Assembly: GCF_000981585.1 (NCBI RefSeq)
Contig: NZ_LN831776.1
Coordinates: forward strand, 1,503,001-1,567,000
Length of the DNA stretch: 64,000 nt
Origin: Paenibacillus riograndensis SBR5
Lineage (GTDB): Bacteria > Bacillota > Bacilli > Paenibacillales > Paenibacillaceae
Direction of reading: 5' to 3'
Part shown: piece by piece, positions 26,035 to 34,314 of the stretch
How the letters are laid out: every line of letters begins with the position of its first letter
Numbering within the stretch: position 1 is the stretch's first letter
Program-made: the position numbers and the translations under genes
Notes under the pieces: model-generated
Database searches by the model: none
What the model was told of the DNA's origin: nothing
What the model saw: only the letters and a program-made list of their open reading frames with translations

Positions 26035-27540
26035 ATGTCAACGTCCAAGCTGCATGAACTGCGCAAGGAGAAGAAGCTGGAGATCAAAAGCACCGTGGAA
26101 AATGGTCCGTTCCAGGCCGATTGGGAGTCGCTGCGCGCGTATTCTGTTCCCCGCTGGTATGAGGATGCGAAGTTCGGGATCTTTATCCATTGGGGCGTAT
26201 ACTCCGTGCCAGCCTTCGAAACAGAGTGGTATGCCCGCAACATGTACAGGGAAGGCACCGGGGTGTATGAGCATCATCTTAAGACCTATGGTCCCCCGGA
26301 CCAGTTCGGCTATAAGGATTTCATTCCGCAGTTCACGGCAGAAAAGTTCGATGCCGAGGAATGGGCGGCCTTGTTCAAACAGGCCGGTGCTGCGTTTGTA
26401 GTGCCTGTCGCCGAGCATCATGACGGCTTCGCGATGTATGACTGCCCCTATTCGGAGTGGACTGCCGCCAAAATGGGCCCCAAAAGAGACGTCATCGGCG
26501 AGCTGGGTGCAGCGGTCCGGCGTCATTATATGACCTTCGGCGTATCCAGCCACCGTGCGGAGAATTGGTGGTATTACAATGGCGGGCGGCTGCTGCCTTC
26601 AGATGTGCAGGACCCGAAATACGCGGACCTGTACGGTCCGGCACAGCCCTGCTACGGTGATCCTGCCTATCCGCTGCCGGTTCTGCCGCCGAATGAGGAG
26701 TTTCTGGACGACTGGCTGGTCCGCACCTGCGATCTGATTGACCGTTATGGCCCGCAGCTGCTGTATTTCGACTGGTGGATTGAACAGCCTGTCTTCAAGC
26801 CCTACCTTCAAAAGCTGGCCGCTTATTATTACAACAAGGCCGCCGAATGGGGCCAAGGCGCGGTCATCAACTACAAGTTCGATGCCTTTGCGGAAGGGAC
26901 CGCTGTGTATGATATGGAGCGCGGCCAACTCGCGGATATCAACCCGGAGGTATGGCAGACCTGCACCTCGGTCGGTGAAACCGCCTGGTGCCATATTGCT
27001 GACCATACATACAAAACCTCCGGCGCCATTCTGGGCGATCTGGTCGACATCGTCAGCAAAAACGGTGTGATGCTGCTGAATGTCGGGCCGCGCGCGGACG
27101 GCACGATTCCCGAAGAAGAACAGAAGCTGCTGCTGGAAGTCGGTGGGTGGCTCGCGGTCAACGGGGAAGCCATCTATGGCACCCGGCCCTGGAAGGTTTA
27201 CGGAGAGGGCCCGACACAGGTGGTTACCGGCACGTTCAACGATACCAAGCGCAGTCCGTTCACCGCGCAGGATATCCGGTTCACTACCCGTGGCGGGAGT
27301 CTGCTCTACGCGGCAGTCATGGGCTGGCCGGAGGGCGGAACCTCAGTAATTGAAACCCTGGGCAGCCGCTCCAAGCTGCTCGCCGGGGAAATTCTGAAGG
27401 TGGAGCTGCTGGGCAGTAAGACAGAGCTGAAGTGGAGCCGCGAAGAAGAAGGATTAACTGTCAAGCTGCCGGAGAGTGCGCGGGAACAGGGCATTGTAGT
27501 GCTGCGGATTGAGCATGCTGCTCCGGAGACATCTAGATGA
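26035..27540 (+). CDS. GH29 alpha-L-fucosidase
   Basis: A 501-residue retaining fucosidase with no signal peptide, so it acts on imported fucosylated oligosaccharides in the cytosol. The catalytic barrel includes RWYEDAKFGIFIHWGVYSVP, VPVAEHHDGFAMYDCPYSEW and the nucleophile Asp246 in LLYFDWWIE. VGPRADGTIPEEEQKLLLEV marks the end of the barrel, and a beta-sandwich follows from about residue 380. The acid/base residue is not conserved across GH29 and I cannot assign it. It is the last gene of the operon, consistent with intracellular trimming of mucin- or milk-type glycans followed by ManNAc use. Confidence 0.93.
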   Translation: MSTSKLHELRKEKKLEIKSTVENGPFQADWESLRAYSVPRWYEDAKFGIFIHWGVYSVPAFETEWYARNMYREGTGVYEHHLKTYGPPDQFGYKDFIPQFTAEKFDAEEWAALFKQAGAAFVVPVAEHHDGFAMYDCPYSEWTAAKMGPKRDVIGELGAAVRRHYMTFGVSSHRAENWWYYNGGRLLPSDVQDPKYADLYGPAQPCYGDPAYPLPVLPPNEEFLDDWLVRTCDLIDRYGPQLLYFDWWIEQPVFKPYLQKLAAYYYNKAAEWGQGAVINYKFDAFAEGTAVYDMERGQLADINPEVWQTCTSVGETAWCHIADHTYKTSGAILGDLVDIVSKNGVMLLNVGPRADGTIPEEEQKLLLEVGGWLAVNGEAIYGTRPWKVYGEGPTQVVTGTFNDTKRSPFTAQDIRFTTRGGSLLYAAVMGWPEGGTSVIETLGSRSKLLAGEILKVELLGSKTELKWSREEEGLTVKLPESAREQGIVVLRIEHAAPETSR

Positions 27541-27614
27541 TACGGTTGAGTCAAAGCTGAGCGAGCCAATAGGCACAGGCTAGTGGCTATATAAGCTCAA
27601 CTAAAGTGAGTTTA

Positions 27615-27812
27615 TAGGATAATTGTATTTACTGCGATTAAACAGAGCCAATTGAGCTGTTTTGGAAGAGTAAATGTACTTTGTGCAATTAAAAATTGTG
27701 AACAGGCCTTATTTAGCTTGAATACGCCTTTTTAATTGTACGGAGTGCAGTTCTATCGTTAATGGCTCCGAAAATGGGCATTTTACCTGCACAAAGTGCA
27801 GTTAGGCGGTGA
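27615..27812 (+). repeat. dispersed repeat family D, copy 1
   Basis: Four units at spacings of about 50-60 bp with a TGCAC-n-GTGCA-type core: AATTGTATTTACTGCGATTA, AATGTACTTTGTGCAATTAA, TTAATTGTACGGAGTGCAGT and ACCTGCACAAAGTGCAGTTA. The 27541-27889 gap has no gene. Confidence 0.6.
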
Positions 27813-27889
27813 CGGACAGCCGTCGTGGCTGGCACAAAGCAGGCTGCCTGTTACACAGCCCTACATGCGGCATAGCTCTGCGTCCGAGC

Positions 27890-28902
27890 TCAACTATGCT
27901 GTCCGCTAAGCAGCTTCGGCAGCAGGGCAAGCAGCCGCTCCCGGGTCAATGCATCTCCGGAGTTCCACTTGGTCCCGTCGAGTTGGTAGGCCTGCCCCTT
28001 CCGCACAGCAGGCAGGCTGCTCCAGACCGGGCTCTGCAGCAGCTGCTCCATGGCTGTGCGGGAGTCCTCACGCTCCAGGATGAGCATGAAGACACGGTCA
28101 CCCGCATAGCTGTGCAGCCTCGCCGGATCAACCTCGGCGAAGCCCAGCTCCTGGTCCAGAATGTCCTGAATCTCCTCGGTCGGCTGCAAGCCGCCAGGAG
28201 CATACAGGGCAGTGGAGAGTCCTGACATCCCCATGGCAAACAGATGGTTGCCGTGGTCGTAGAACAAGGCGGACGCGGTTTCACCAGGCCGGAGGATATC
28301 ACTGTACAGACGCTGCCACATGGCGGCGTTTTTGGCATGGAAGGTTTTCAGCCAGGATTCAGCCTCGCCTCACGCTGCTTGCCCAGCCAGTCTCCAGGAT
28401 GCGTATACGGCTGTCGAGCGGTGCAAAGGAATCGAAGGTGAGCTTTGGGGCGATAGCTGCGATACGTGTATACAGCTTTTCATCCGCATTCGCGACAATG
28501 ATCAGATCGGGACTTAACGAATCTGTCAGTTGAGGATTCAGCGGAAATCCCGACATTGGCCCGTTCCGCCAGTTGCTTCACAGTGATGCTGTCCATATAG
28601 TGCTTCTGCAAATATTGGATCGTGTTTTCTACGGATTGTGCGGGGCTTGGCTGCTGCCGGGAAGAATAGTTATGCTCAAAAAGCAGCAGCAGCTCCTGAA
28701 ACCGCAGCTGCTGCCTGAAATGCTGCACATCCTCCTCCTGACAGTCTTTGTTCAGGAGCAGTTCTTCCGCCAGCCGGATCACCCGTGAAAAAGGGTGAAC
28801 CATGAGTTCACACCTGCCTGGAAGCAGTTCCCCTGTATAGAGTCCGGGACAATCTCCCGTCTGAACGGCTGAAAATGAGAACAGGTAGTAGTACAACGAC
28901 AT
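27890..28902 (-). pseudogene. decayed AraC regulator with siderophore-binding domain (Btr type)
   Basis: Three minus-strand frames together make one broken gene. 28902 to about 28540 encodes a regulator arm ending at the first AraC helix (YMDSITVKQLAERANVGIS). From about 28556 to 28370 comes the start of a periplasmic-binding domain (LSPDLIIVANADEKLYTRIA). From about 28362 to 27890 comes the rest (ESWLKTFHAKNAAMWQRLYS to LLPKLLSGQHS). The second DNA-binding helix and the linker are missing, and the frame changes at about 28545 and 28375. Intact homologues are about 530 residues; roughly 340 codons remain. No siderophore transporter genes are near. Confidence 0.8.
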
Positions 28903-28945
28903 CTCCCGGTTATCTGTGCTGTAAGTGTCTCCGGGAGCATAATAA

Positions 28946-29016
28946 TTGTTATTAACAACTTGATAATATCAAAAACATATGCTAAGATATTGTTAATAAC
29001 AAAATGTTAATAACAA
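28946..29016 (+). promoter_or_regulatory. promoter flanked by three TGTTA-n-TAACA palindromes
   Basis: TTGATA at 28960-28965, a 17-nt spacer and TAAGAT at 28983-28988 (with an upstream TG) form a good SigA promoter. TTGTTATTAACAA at 28946-28958 is a perfect palindrome just upstream of the -35 box. TTGTTAATAACAA at 28990-29002 follows the -10 box, and ATGTTAATAACAA at 29004-29016 comes right after. This looks like a repressor site triad that controls the SPFH/NAD-kinase-like pair. The regulator is not identified. Confidence 0.75.
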
Positions 29017-29051
29017 AAAAACGCCAGAACCATTTACAGGAGGTAATGACC

Positions 29052-30107
29052 ATGTTCGGATTCAGATTCGTGAAATTCCAGCCCAGCGAGTATGTACTTA
29101 AGGTCAAGAACGGCAAAGTAGTGCGTGAGGGAGTAGGTCTTTCGTTTTATTATTATGTGCCTACGACTTCGGTGGTTGTGGTCCCGGTATCCTCGATTGA
29201 TGTTCCGTTCATGTTCGAAGAAATTACGAATGACTATCAGACAGTGACTGTCCAGGGGCAGCTGACTTACCGGATTGTCGACTACCGCAAGACCACACAG
29301 ATCCTCAATTACACCTATAATTTACGCAAAAATACGTACCTGTCCGACGATCCCGGCAAGCTCGCGCAGCGTGTGATCAATATCGCCAAGGTGCTGACGA
29401 AAAAGCAGCTGGAGCAGCTGCCGCTGCGCGAAGCGATTCAGTCCAGCGAACGTCTGGCCAAGACCATTACCCAGGAGATTGGACGAAATGAGGAGATCGA
29501 GAAGCTGGGCATCGAGCTGATGGGCCTGTCGATTCTGGCCATTGTCCCGAACAAAGAAACGCTGCGCGCCCTGGAGGCACAGGCCAGGGAAGAAATTCTG
29601 CGCAGTGCGGACAACGCGCTGTATGAGCGCCGCAATGCTTCCATTGAACAGGAGCGCCGCGTGAAGGAGAACGAGCTGAACACGGAAATTGCCGTAGAGA
29701 CGAAAAAGAAGCAAATCCGCGAAACCCAGCTGGACGCCGAACGTTCAGTAAAGCAAAAGCAGAATGCGATGAAAGAGGAGCAGCTCAGCTTCGATACAGC
29801 GCTTGAAGCGAAGAAGCAGGAGCTGATCGGGCTGACCGTTGCCAACCAGAGAGCCGAAGCGGATGCCAAAGCCTATGAGCTGTCGGCGGTAATGAATTCG
29901 CTCCAGGGCGTAGCGCCTGGTGTGCTCCAGGCTCTGGCCAATGTGGGCATGAAGCCGGATAAACTGATTGCGATCGCCTTCCAGGAGCTGGCGGAAAATG
30001 CAGGCAAGATCGGACAGCTGAACATTTCGCCGGATCTGCTCCAGGGACTGATGGCCGGTTCAGCCGGAAACGGCGGGAACGCTGCGAGAGGAGGCGGAGG
30101 CCGATGA
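29052..30107 (+). CDS. SPFH/Band 7 domain protein
   Basis: A 351-residue SPFH (stomatin/prohibitin/flotillin) protein. The SPFH domain covers about residues 1-170 (VKFQPSEYVLKVKNGKVVRE, VVVPVSSIDVPFMFEEITND and NKETLRALEAQAREEILRSA). A long charged coiled coil follows at about 180-270 (NASIEQERRVKENELNTEIA). The Gly-rich tail is AGNGGNAARGGGGR. Unlike flotillins it has no N-terminal membrane helix. The ATG at 29052 is chosen because AGGAGGT ends 8 bp before it. It overlaps the NAD-kinase-like gene by ATGA, so the two products are probably made together and may act together. Confidence 0.88.
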   Translation: MFGFRFVKFQPSEYVLKVKNGKVVREGVGLSFYYYVPTTSVVVVPVSSIDVPFMFEEITNDYQTVTVQGQLTYRIVDYRKTTQILNYTYNLRKNTYLSDDPGKLAQRVINIAKVLTKKQLEQLPLREAIQSSERLAKTITQEIGRNEEIEKLGIELMGLSILAIVPNKETLRALEAQAREEILRSADNALYERRNASIEQERRVKENELNTEIAVETKKKQIRETQLDAERSVKQKQNAMKEEQLSFDTALEAKKQELIGLTVANQRAEADAKAYELSAVMNSLQGVAPGVLQALANVGMKPDKLIAIAFQELAENAGKIGQLNISPDLLQGLMAGSAGNGGNAARGGGGR

Positions 30108-31090
30108 GCACGCGCAGCTCAGAGAACAAAATCATCCTGATCAAGCGCAAGACCCGCCTCGAAGAGCTGGTGGTCCGCTACAATACGATTCAGCAGGCCC
30201 AATTCTATATTGAACGGCTGGGAGCGGATTTCAGCGATTATATCAGCGAGGATTTTCATTACCGCAAGGCGGTGGAGAGCGCAGTTATGGAGCTTAGTGC
30301 GTTGGGACGGGTACAGCTGCTGGAGCGCCAGCATGTGCCGAACTTTATTTTTGGAGACCAGGATACCGTAGTTGTGCTGGGGCAGGACGGGCTTGTAGCG
30401 AATACGCTAAAATACCTGCACGAGCAGCCGCTGATCGGGGTCAATCCCGATCCGCAGCGCTGGGATGGCGTGCTGCTGCCGTTCACCGTCAAGGATCTCC
30501 GGCATTTGGTGCCGGAGGTGTTCCGGGGGCAGCGCCAGGTGCGCGAGGTCACGCTTGCCAAAGCGCAGCTTAACGACGGGCAGAGCCTCTATGGCGTCAA
30601 CGATCTGTTCGTCGGCCGCAAAACCCATGTCTCGGCCCGCTATCAGGTGGAGCTGAACGGTGTCACTGAGCAGCAGTCCTCCAGCGGCATCATCATCTCC
30701 ACCGGGATGGGCTCCACCGGCTGGCTCAAAAGCGTGCTCGCCGGAGCCATGGGGATTGCCCGCAGCGCGGCGCAGCTGCAGATGGACGGGGCTGCAGCCG
30801 GCGGAGCGCGGGCAGCAGGTGTTGCCGAAGCCGCCGGAATAGAGCAGCGGCTTCCATGGGATCACCCGAACCTGTACTTTACGGTTCGGGAGCCTTTTCC
30901 CAGCCGGACCACTTCAGCCGGGCTGGTTTTTGGACAGATCAGTGGCCGGGCCCCGCTGAAGATCACCTCGCAAATGCCGGAGGACGGAGTCATCTTCAGC
31001 GACGGCGTCGAGAGCGACTTCCTGGAGTTCAACTCCGGTGTTGAGGCGACCATAACACTCGGCGAAAAGCGCGGACGGCTGGTGGTATGA
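30104..31090 (+). CDS. NAD-kinase-like protein coupled to SPFH gene
   Basis: A 328-residue protein with the fold signature of ATP-NAD kinases. The nucleotide motif GGDG is altered to GQDG (93-96, in VVVLGQDGLVANT), which keeps the likely catalytic Asp95. ND at 166-167 in YGVNDLFVGRKTHVSARY matches the NE/D motif, and SSSGIIISTGMGSTGWLKS (192-210) matches the glycine-rich NAD-binding segment. An N-terminal helical extension of about 80 residues is not part of ordinary NAD kinases. Normal NAD kinase genes are single housekeeping genes, so this is probably a divergent paralogue whose nucleotide substrate is unknown. Confidence 0.8.
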   Translation: MSTRSSENKIILIKRKTRLEELVVRYNTIQQAQFYIERLGADFSDYISEDFHYRKAVESAVMELSALGRVQLLERQHVPNFIFGDQDTVVVLGQDGLVANTLKYLHEQPLIGVNPDPQRWDGVLLPFTVKDLRHLVPEVFRGQRQVREVTLAKAQLNDGQSLYGVNDLFVGRKTHVSARYQVELNGVTEQQSSSGIIISTGMGSTGWLKSVLAGAMGIARSAAQLQMDGAAAGGARAAGVAEAAGIEQRLPWDHPNLYFTVREPFPSRTTSAGLVFGQISGRAPLKITSQMPEDGVIFSDGVESDFLEFNSGVEATITLGEKRGRLVV

Positions 31091-31143
31091 ACCCGGCATG
31101 CAGCAGAAAACGGGCTTGTCCCGGTGCCGCCCGGATAAGGGAA

Positions 31144-31182
31144 AGGGTTCCCCGCCAGCCAAAAGCGGCTGCTGGGAACCCT
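31144..31182. terminator. hairpin, possible weak bidirectional terminator
   Basis: AGGGTTCCC and GGGAACCCT form a 9-bp stem with further pairing inside (GCCAGCC with GGCTGCTGG). There is no strong T-run. It sits between the convergent NAD-kinase-like gene and the 31218-31709 gene. CTTAAGTTCTATCTATATAG at about 31194-31213 resembles a solo family A end. Confidence 0.5.
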
Positions 31183-31217
31183 AAGCTGAAAAATCTTAAG
31201 TTCTATCTATATAGCTA

Positions 31218-31709
31218 TTACTGAAAGCTGCGTCCCTGGTTCATGGAAGAACCATAGGATTGGCCTGAAGAGAGTGGAGAATGCATCTGCTGTGAACTAA
31301 AGGATGAATTGAGCGGGCTGTGCATCATTTGTGATGGTTGCTGGCTGAAGGAAGAATTGTAGGCTGGGTTGAAGGATGGGCTGAAGGATGGATTAAATCC
31401 TTGTGATCCTGTGCTGAATCCTTGAACCCCGGTGCCGAAGCTGGAAGTCTGGGCAGTCTGCTCCACCTGTCTAACCAACTGGGATGCATGCTGCAGCTGC
31501 TGTACAGCTGTCTGATGACCCTGCAGGGCCTGTTGGATCATTTGGCTGGCTTTGCGTTCACGGTCTGCCAATTCTTCAAGCTTAGCGACATTCTGCTGTT
31601 CCTGTTGAAGAAGCTGCTGATAGTTTTGGCTGGCCTGTTGTGTCTGGGAGATCAGCTGCTGAATAATTTGTTCACACTGGCTGACCTGGCTGGAAATGTT
31701 TGAATTCAA
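31218..31709 (-). CDS. Gln/Ser-rich coiled-coil protein (TTG start)
   Basis: A 163-residue protein I do not recognise by family. Residues 1-85 form a coiled coil rich in Gln (QCEQIIQQLISQTQQASQNY). The C-terminal half is low complexity, Ser/Phe/Gln/Gly with repeated NPSFSPSFNPAYNSSF-like steps. There is no signal peptide. The start is TTG at 31709 with AAGGAGG 8 bp upstream. The composition recalls spore-coat-associated proteins, but that is only an analogy. Confidence 0.7.
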   Translation of the reverse strand: MNSNISSQVSQCEQIIQQLISQTQQASQNYQQLLQQEQQNVAKLEELADRERKASQMIQQALQGHQTAVQQLQHASQLVRQVEQTAQTSSFGTGVQGFSTGSQGFNPSFSPSFNPAYNSSFSQQPSQMMHSPLNSSFSSQQMHSPLSSGQSYGSSMNQGRSFQ

Positions 31710-31905
31710 AGTGATTGCCTCCTTGGCAGGTTTTGTTTTGTAATGCGATGTTATTATCTGTGATGAAAGTACGGTTTATTCATGGTTGTTGTCCAGGGAC
31801 GAGCTGATCAAGAAAGGTACTGGCTGCCCAGCAACTTTTGAGGGTTCTTATCGTCTATGTAGAAAAAGCTTTCCATAAAGACCCATAACCTGAAGGAGGA
31901 GCAGC

Positions 31906-32811
31906 ATGAATCTGCACGATTTTTTAGCTAGACCGAGGACATTTTGGAGACGCAGCATCACGGTCACGCTTGCGTTTATGCTTCTGTTTACGTTTTGTTT
32001 CACAGGAGCGGCCGCAGCGTCGTCGTCAGCCTCGGATCTGATTATTGTGAACAAAAAAACGAACACGCTGGGCTATTTCAGCAGCGGCAAGCTGGTCCGG
32101 ACTTTTCCGGTTGCCACAGGCAAATCCAAGAGCCTCACGCCTGAAGGCAGCTTCAAAATTGTCGTCAAAATCAAAAACAGGCCTTATTATAAGGAGCATA
32201 TCCCCGGAGGCGATCCGTCCAACCCGCTGGGAGACCGTTGGCTGGGACTGGAAGTGAACGGTACAAAGGGCACAACGTACGCGATCCACGGCAATAATAA
32301 CGAATCTTCCATCGGAAAATATGTCAGTGCCGGCTGTATCCGGATGCATAACGATGATATCCACTGGCTGTACCCGCAGATTGCCAAGAATACAACTGTG
32401 GTTATTACCTCTTCCACACTCAGTCTGGAGAGCATTGCTGTGAAAAGCGGCTATTCTATCGGGTCCACAACGTTCGCAGGCACCTTCATTATTAATGGTA
32501 AGCCTTCGAAGCTGAAGAATGATTTCGTCCTGGTGAATTCCCGTGTTTTTGTTCCGCTGAGAGAAACCGTAGCTTTACTGGGGGGGACACTTACGCAGGA
32601 AGCCGGAACCGGCGCGCTGGTAATCACTATAGGCAACCGGACCGTAACGCATAAACCGCTGACCGCCAAAGCTGTGGTTCAGGGTGCAACGATATCCATG
32701 ACCGCGTCCAAAAATGTGAACAACCGTCTGTATCTGCCGCTGGGCAGCCTAACAGAGCTGTTTGGTCTTTCATTCAAATGGAGCAAGCAGGAGGCCACCG
32801 TCACTTTTTAA
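31906..32811 (+). CDS. secreted L,D-transpeptidase with stalk domain
   Basis: A 301-residue exported enzyme that cross-links or remodels peptidoglycan. The N-terminal signal helix spans residues 17-37. The YkuD domain covers about 43-170, with catalytic motif His128 (IHGNN) and Cys144 in SAGCIRMHND. The C-terminal 110 residues form a copper-amine-oxidase-N-like stalk domain (INGKPSKLKNDFVLVNSRVF and NRLYLPLGSLTELFG), common in Paenibacillus cell-surface proteins. Single-gene unit; AAGGAGGAGCAGC precedes the ATG. Confidence 0.93.
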   Translation: MNLHDFLARPRTFWRRSITVTLAFMLLFTFCFTGAAAASSSASDLIIVNKKTNTLGYFSSGKLVRTFPVATGKSKSLTPEGSFKIVVKIKNRPYYKEHIPGGDPSNPLGDRWLGLEVNGTKGTTYAIHGNNNESSIGKYVSAGCIRMHNDDIHWLYPQIAKNTTVVITSSTLSLESIAVKSGYSIGSTTFAGTFIINGKPSKLKNDFVLVNSRVFVPLRETVALLGGTLTQEAGTGALVITIGNRTVTHKPLTAKAVVQGATISMTASKNVNNRLYLPLGSLTELFGLSFKWSKQEATVTF

Positions 32812-32916
32812 GGCGGATTTTCAGCTTCGGTTCGGCAGGAATTACAGGATAAATATTGAAGATAAAAGGATACGGACCCCTAGAGGGACATAACGAATGA
32901 AGGAGCGAAACCTTTT

Positions 32917-33405
32917 ATGCCCGCTTTAGCTTACCGCAGCTTGAAGCCGGAGGACCTGGAAGCCATCTGTGGCTTCGTGCGAAATCCGGAAGAGCTGTTC
33001 TACGCCGGCCCCAAATTCCAGTATCCGCTCACACCGGAGCAGATTTTGCATGGACTAGAGAACCGGTACAGCCCAACCGTAGTTATATCGGACAGCAATT
33101 CTGAACCGCTGGCGTATGCAAATTTGTATGATAAGGACGAAGATTCCCGGAGCTGCTGGCTGGGAAATGTCATGGTCAGTCCTGAATACAGAAGCACAGG
33201 CGCTGCGGCCTATCTGATCAATACAATGATGAATGAGGCGAAGTTTACGCACGGGCTTCAGAGCCTGAAGCTGTACTGCCACAATACCAATACCAGAGCC
33301 CTGCTGTTATATTGCAAAAACGGCTTTAACCCATGCGGGTATAAGATAGTGTTTAATCAGATGGGCGAGAAAATAGCAGCGATAGAGATGCAGCGTCCGC
33401 TGTGA
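32917..33405 (+). CDS. GNAT-family N-acetyltransferase
   Basis: A 162-residue acetyltransferase. Its acetyl-CoA-binding region is NVMVSPEYRSTGAAAYLINT near residues 88-107, and ALLLYCKNGFNPCGYKI near residue 128 is the usual C-terminal strand. AAGGAG lies 11 bp before the ATG. Substrate unknown. The kinase remnant follows 13 bp later. Confidence 0.85.
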   Translation: MPALAYRSLKPEDLEAICGFVRNPEELFYAGPKFQYPLTPEQILHGLENRYSPTVVISDSNSEPLAYANLYDKDEDSRSCWLGNVMVSPEYRSTGAAAYLINTMMNEAKFTHGLQSLKLYCHNTNTRALLLYCKNGFNPCGYKIVFNQMGEKIAAIEMQRPL

Positions 33406-33418
33406 AAAAAAGTGGAAG

Positions 33419-33652
33419 GTGAGCAAAATCCGAATTCGAATCATAGGCGGCTGCGGGAGCGGGAAATCCTATACGGCCAGAGAATTATCCAAGCGTTATG
33501 GCATCCCTTACTTTGAAACGGATAATGGTTCAGCCTGTACAGCGATTCCGTTGAAACCGGAGACGGCGTTCCTGTGCAGACGGAGGGGGAGGGAAGTATG
33601 GGCAAGCTGGCAACGTTTGTGCTGGAACTGCTGCGGATGTGTCTTTTGCTGA
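33419..33652 (+). pseudogene. truncated P-loop kinase remnant
   Basis: GTG at 33419 starts a clear P-loop: IIGGCGSGKSYTARELSKRY, then GIPYFETDN. This resembles the N-terminal 40 residues of topology-modulation or adenylate-kinase-like proteins. After Asn near 33525 the frame loses all similarity and turns Cys/Arg-rich, and it overlaps the next gene. About 130 residues of the normal protein are missing. It is most likely a remnant; a tiny ATP-binding peptide is unlikely. Confidence 0.65.
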
Positions 33653-33906
33653 TAATAACGATAGGCCTTCTGGGCGGTCTGGAAGATGCTATATTTAAGC
33701 TGTTGTATGGCTGGACAATATATCCCGGGAGCGCTGTGGTGGGGAATATTATTCTATTTTTTGTGCTGTACCGTAACTATTGGCAGTTCAGGGGCTGGTT
33801 CGAGTCAGACAAAAATCAGAGACTGGAACAGCATTTGACGCGCAGCTTGATCGGTCTTTCTCTGCTGCTGATTCTGCTTCCGTTTGCTGTACCGCTGCTA
33901 AAGTAA
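33598..33906 (+). CDS. small membrane protein (DUF-type, 3 helices)
   Basis: A 102-residue protein with hydrophobic segments at about 5-27 (FVLELLRMCLLLIITIGLL), 38-58 (YPGSAVVGNIILFFVLY) and 84-101 (LIGLSLLLILLPFAVPLL), and a charged loop between the second and third. The ATG at 33598 follows GGAGGGGGAGGG; a longer reading from 33574 is less likely. I do not recognise the family. Confidence 0.65.
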   Translation: MGKLATFVLELLRMCLLLIITIGLLGGLEDAIFKLLYGWTIYPGSAVVGNIILFFVLYRNYWQFRGWFESDKNQRLEQHLTRSLIGLSLLLILLPFAVPLLK

Positions 33907-33944
33907 TTAACGTTGGGAGACTTTAACTAAAACAGTTCTTGACC

Positions 33945-33973
33945 TTGATTCTGCCTGTGGCATTGACTATGCT
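33945..33973 (+). promoter_or_regulatory. probable promoter of the ABC-F leader transcript
   Basis: TTGATT at 33945-33950, a 17-nt spacer and TATGCT at 33968-33973. It would start transcription near 33980 and give a leader of about 335 nt before the ABC-F gene. Confidence 0.5.
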
Positions 33974-34019
33974 GTAAGCATTAGTACATTTCGGACAAAT
34001 ACGGAGGTTCACCGGATCG

Positions 34020-34031
34020 ATGAATAACTAA
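34020..34031 (+). CDS. three-codon leader ORF (Met-Asn-Asn-stop)
   Basis: ATGAATAACTAA with GGAGGTT at 34003-34009, about 10 bp upstream. Very short leader ORFs with a good ribosome site are found before antibiotic-responsive ABC-F genes, where a stalled ribosome changes leader folding. I infer that role here from its position before the terminator at 34260. Confidence 0.5.
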   Translation: MNN

Positions 34032-34259
34032 CACGTTTCCTGCTCAAAAGACCATTAACTAGTGATGTGCTTATGCACAAGCCACGGGACGCCTTTTTTG
34101 GGGCGTACGGTCAGGGGATACGTGTGTCGATCGGGGACTTTACGATGCTTATTACAGATGAACGCGGCCTACAGTTGACGGCTTGCCCTGCCATTACGCG
34201 GGCAGTGCAGTCCACGGTGCTGTTTTCATGGCATCTTTTCCTCTTTCATACATGCTCTG

Positions 34260-34286
34260 CCGCAGGCCGCTGGCTGCGGTTTTTTT
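34260..34286 (+). terminator. leader terminator before the ABC-F gene
   Basis: CCGCA-g-GCC-gct-GGC-TGCGG hairpin followed by seven T, ending about 15 bp before the GCGGAGGA ribosome site of the ABC-F gene. It lies in the 5' leader with no gene end nearby, which suggests conditional termination. Confidence 0.75.
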
Positions 34287-34314
34287 GTATTTACATGGAA
34301 GCGGAGGAATGGAT

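Noticed and set aside
33574..33906. Upstream start for the small membrane protein
   Set aside because: The extension runs through the kinase remnant and its own ribosome site; ATG 33598 is better supported.
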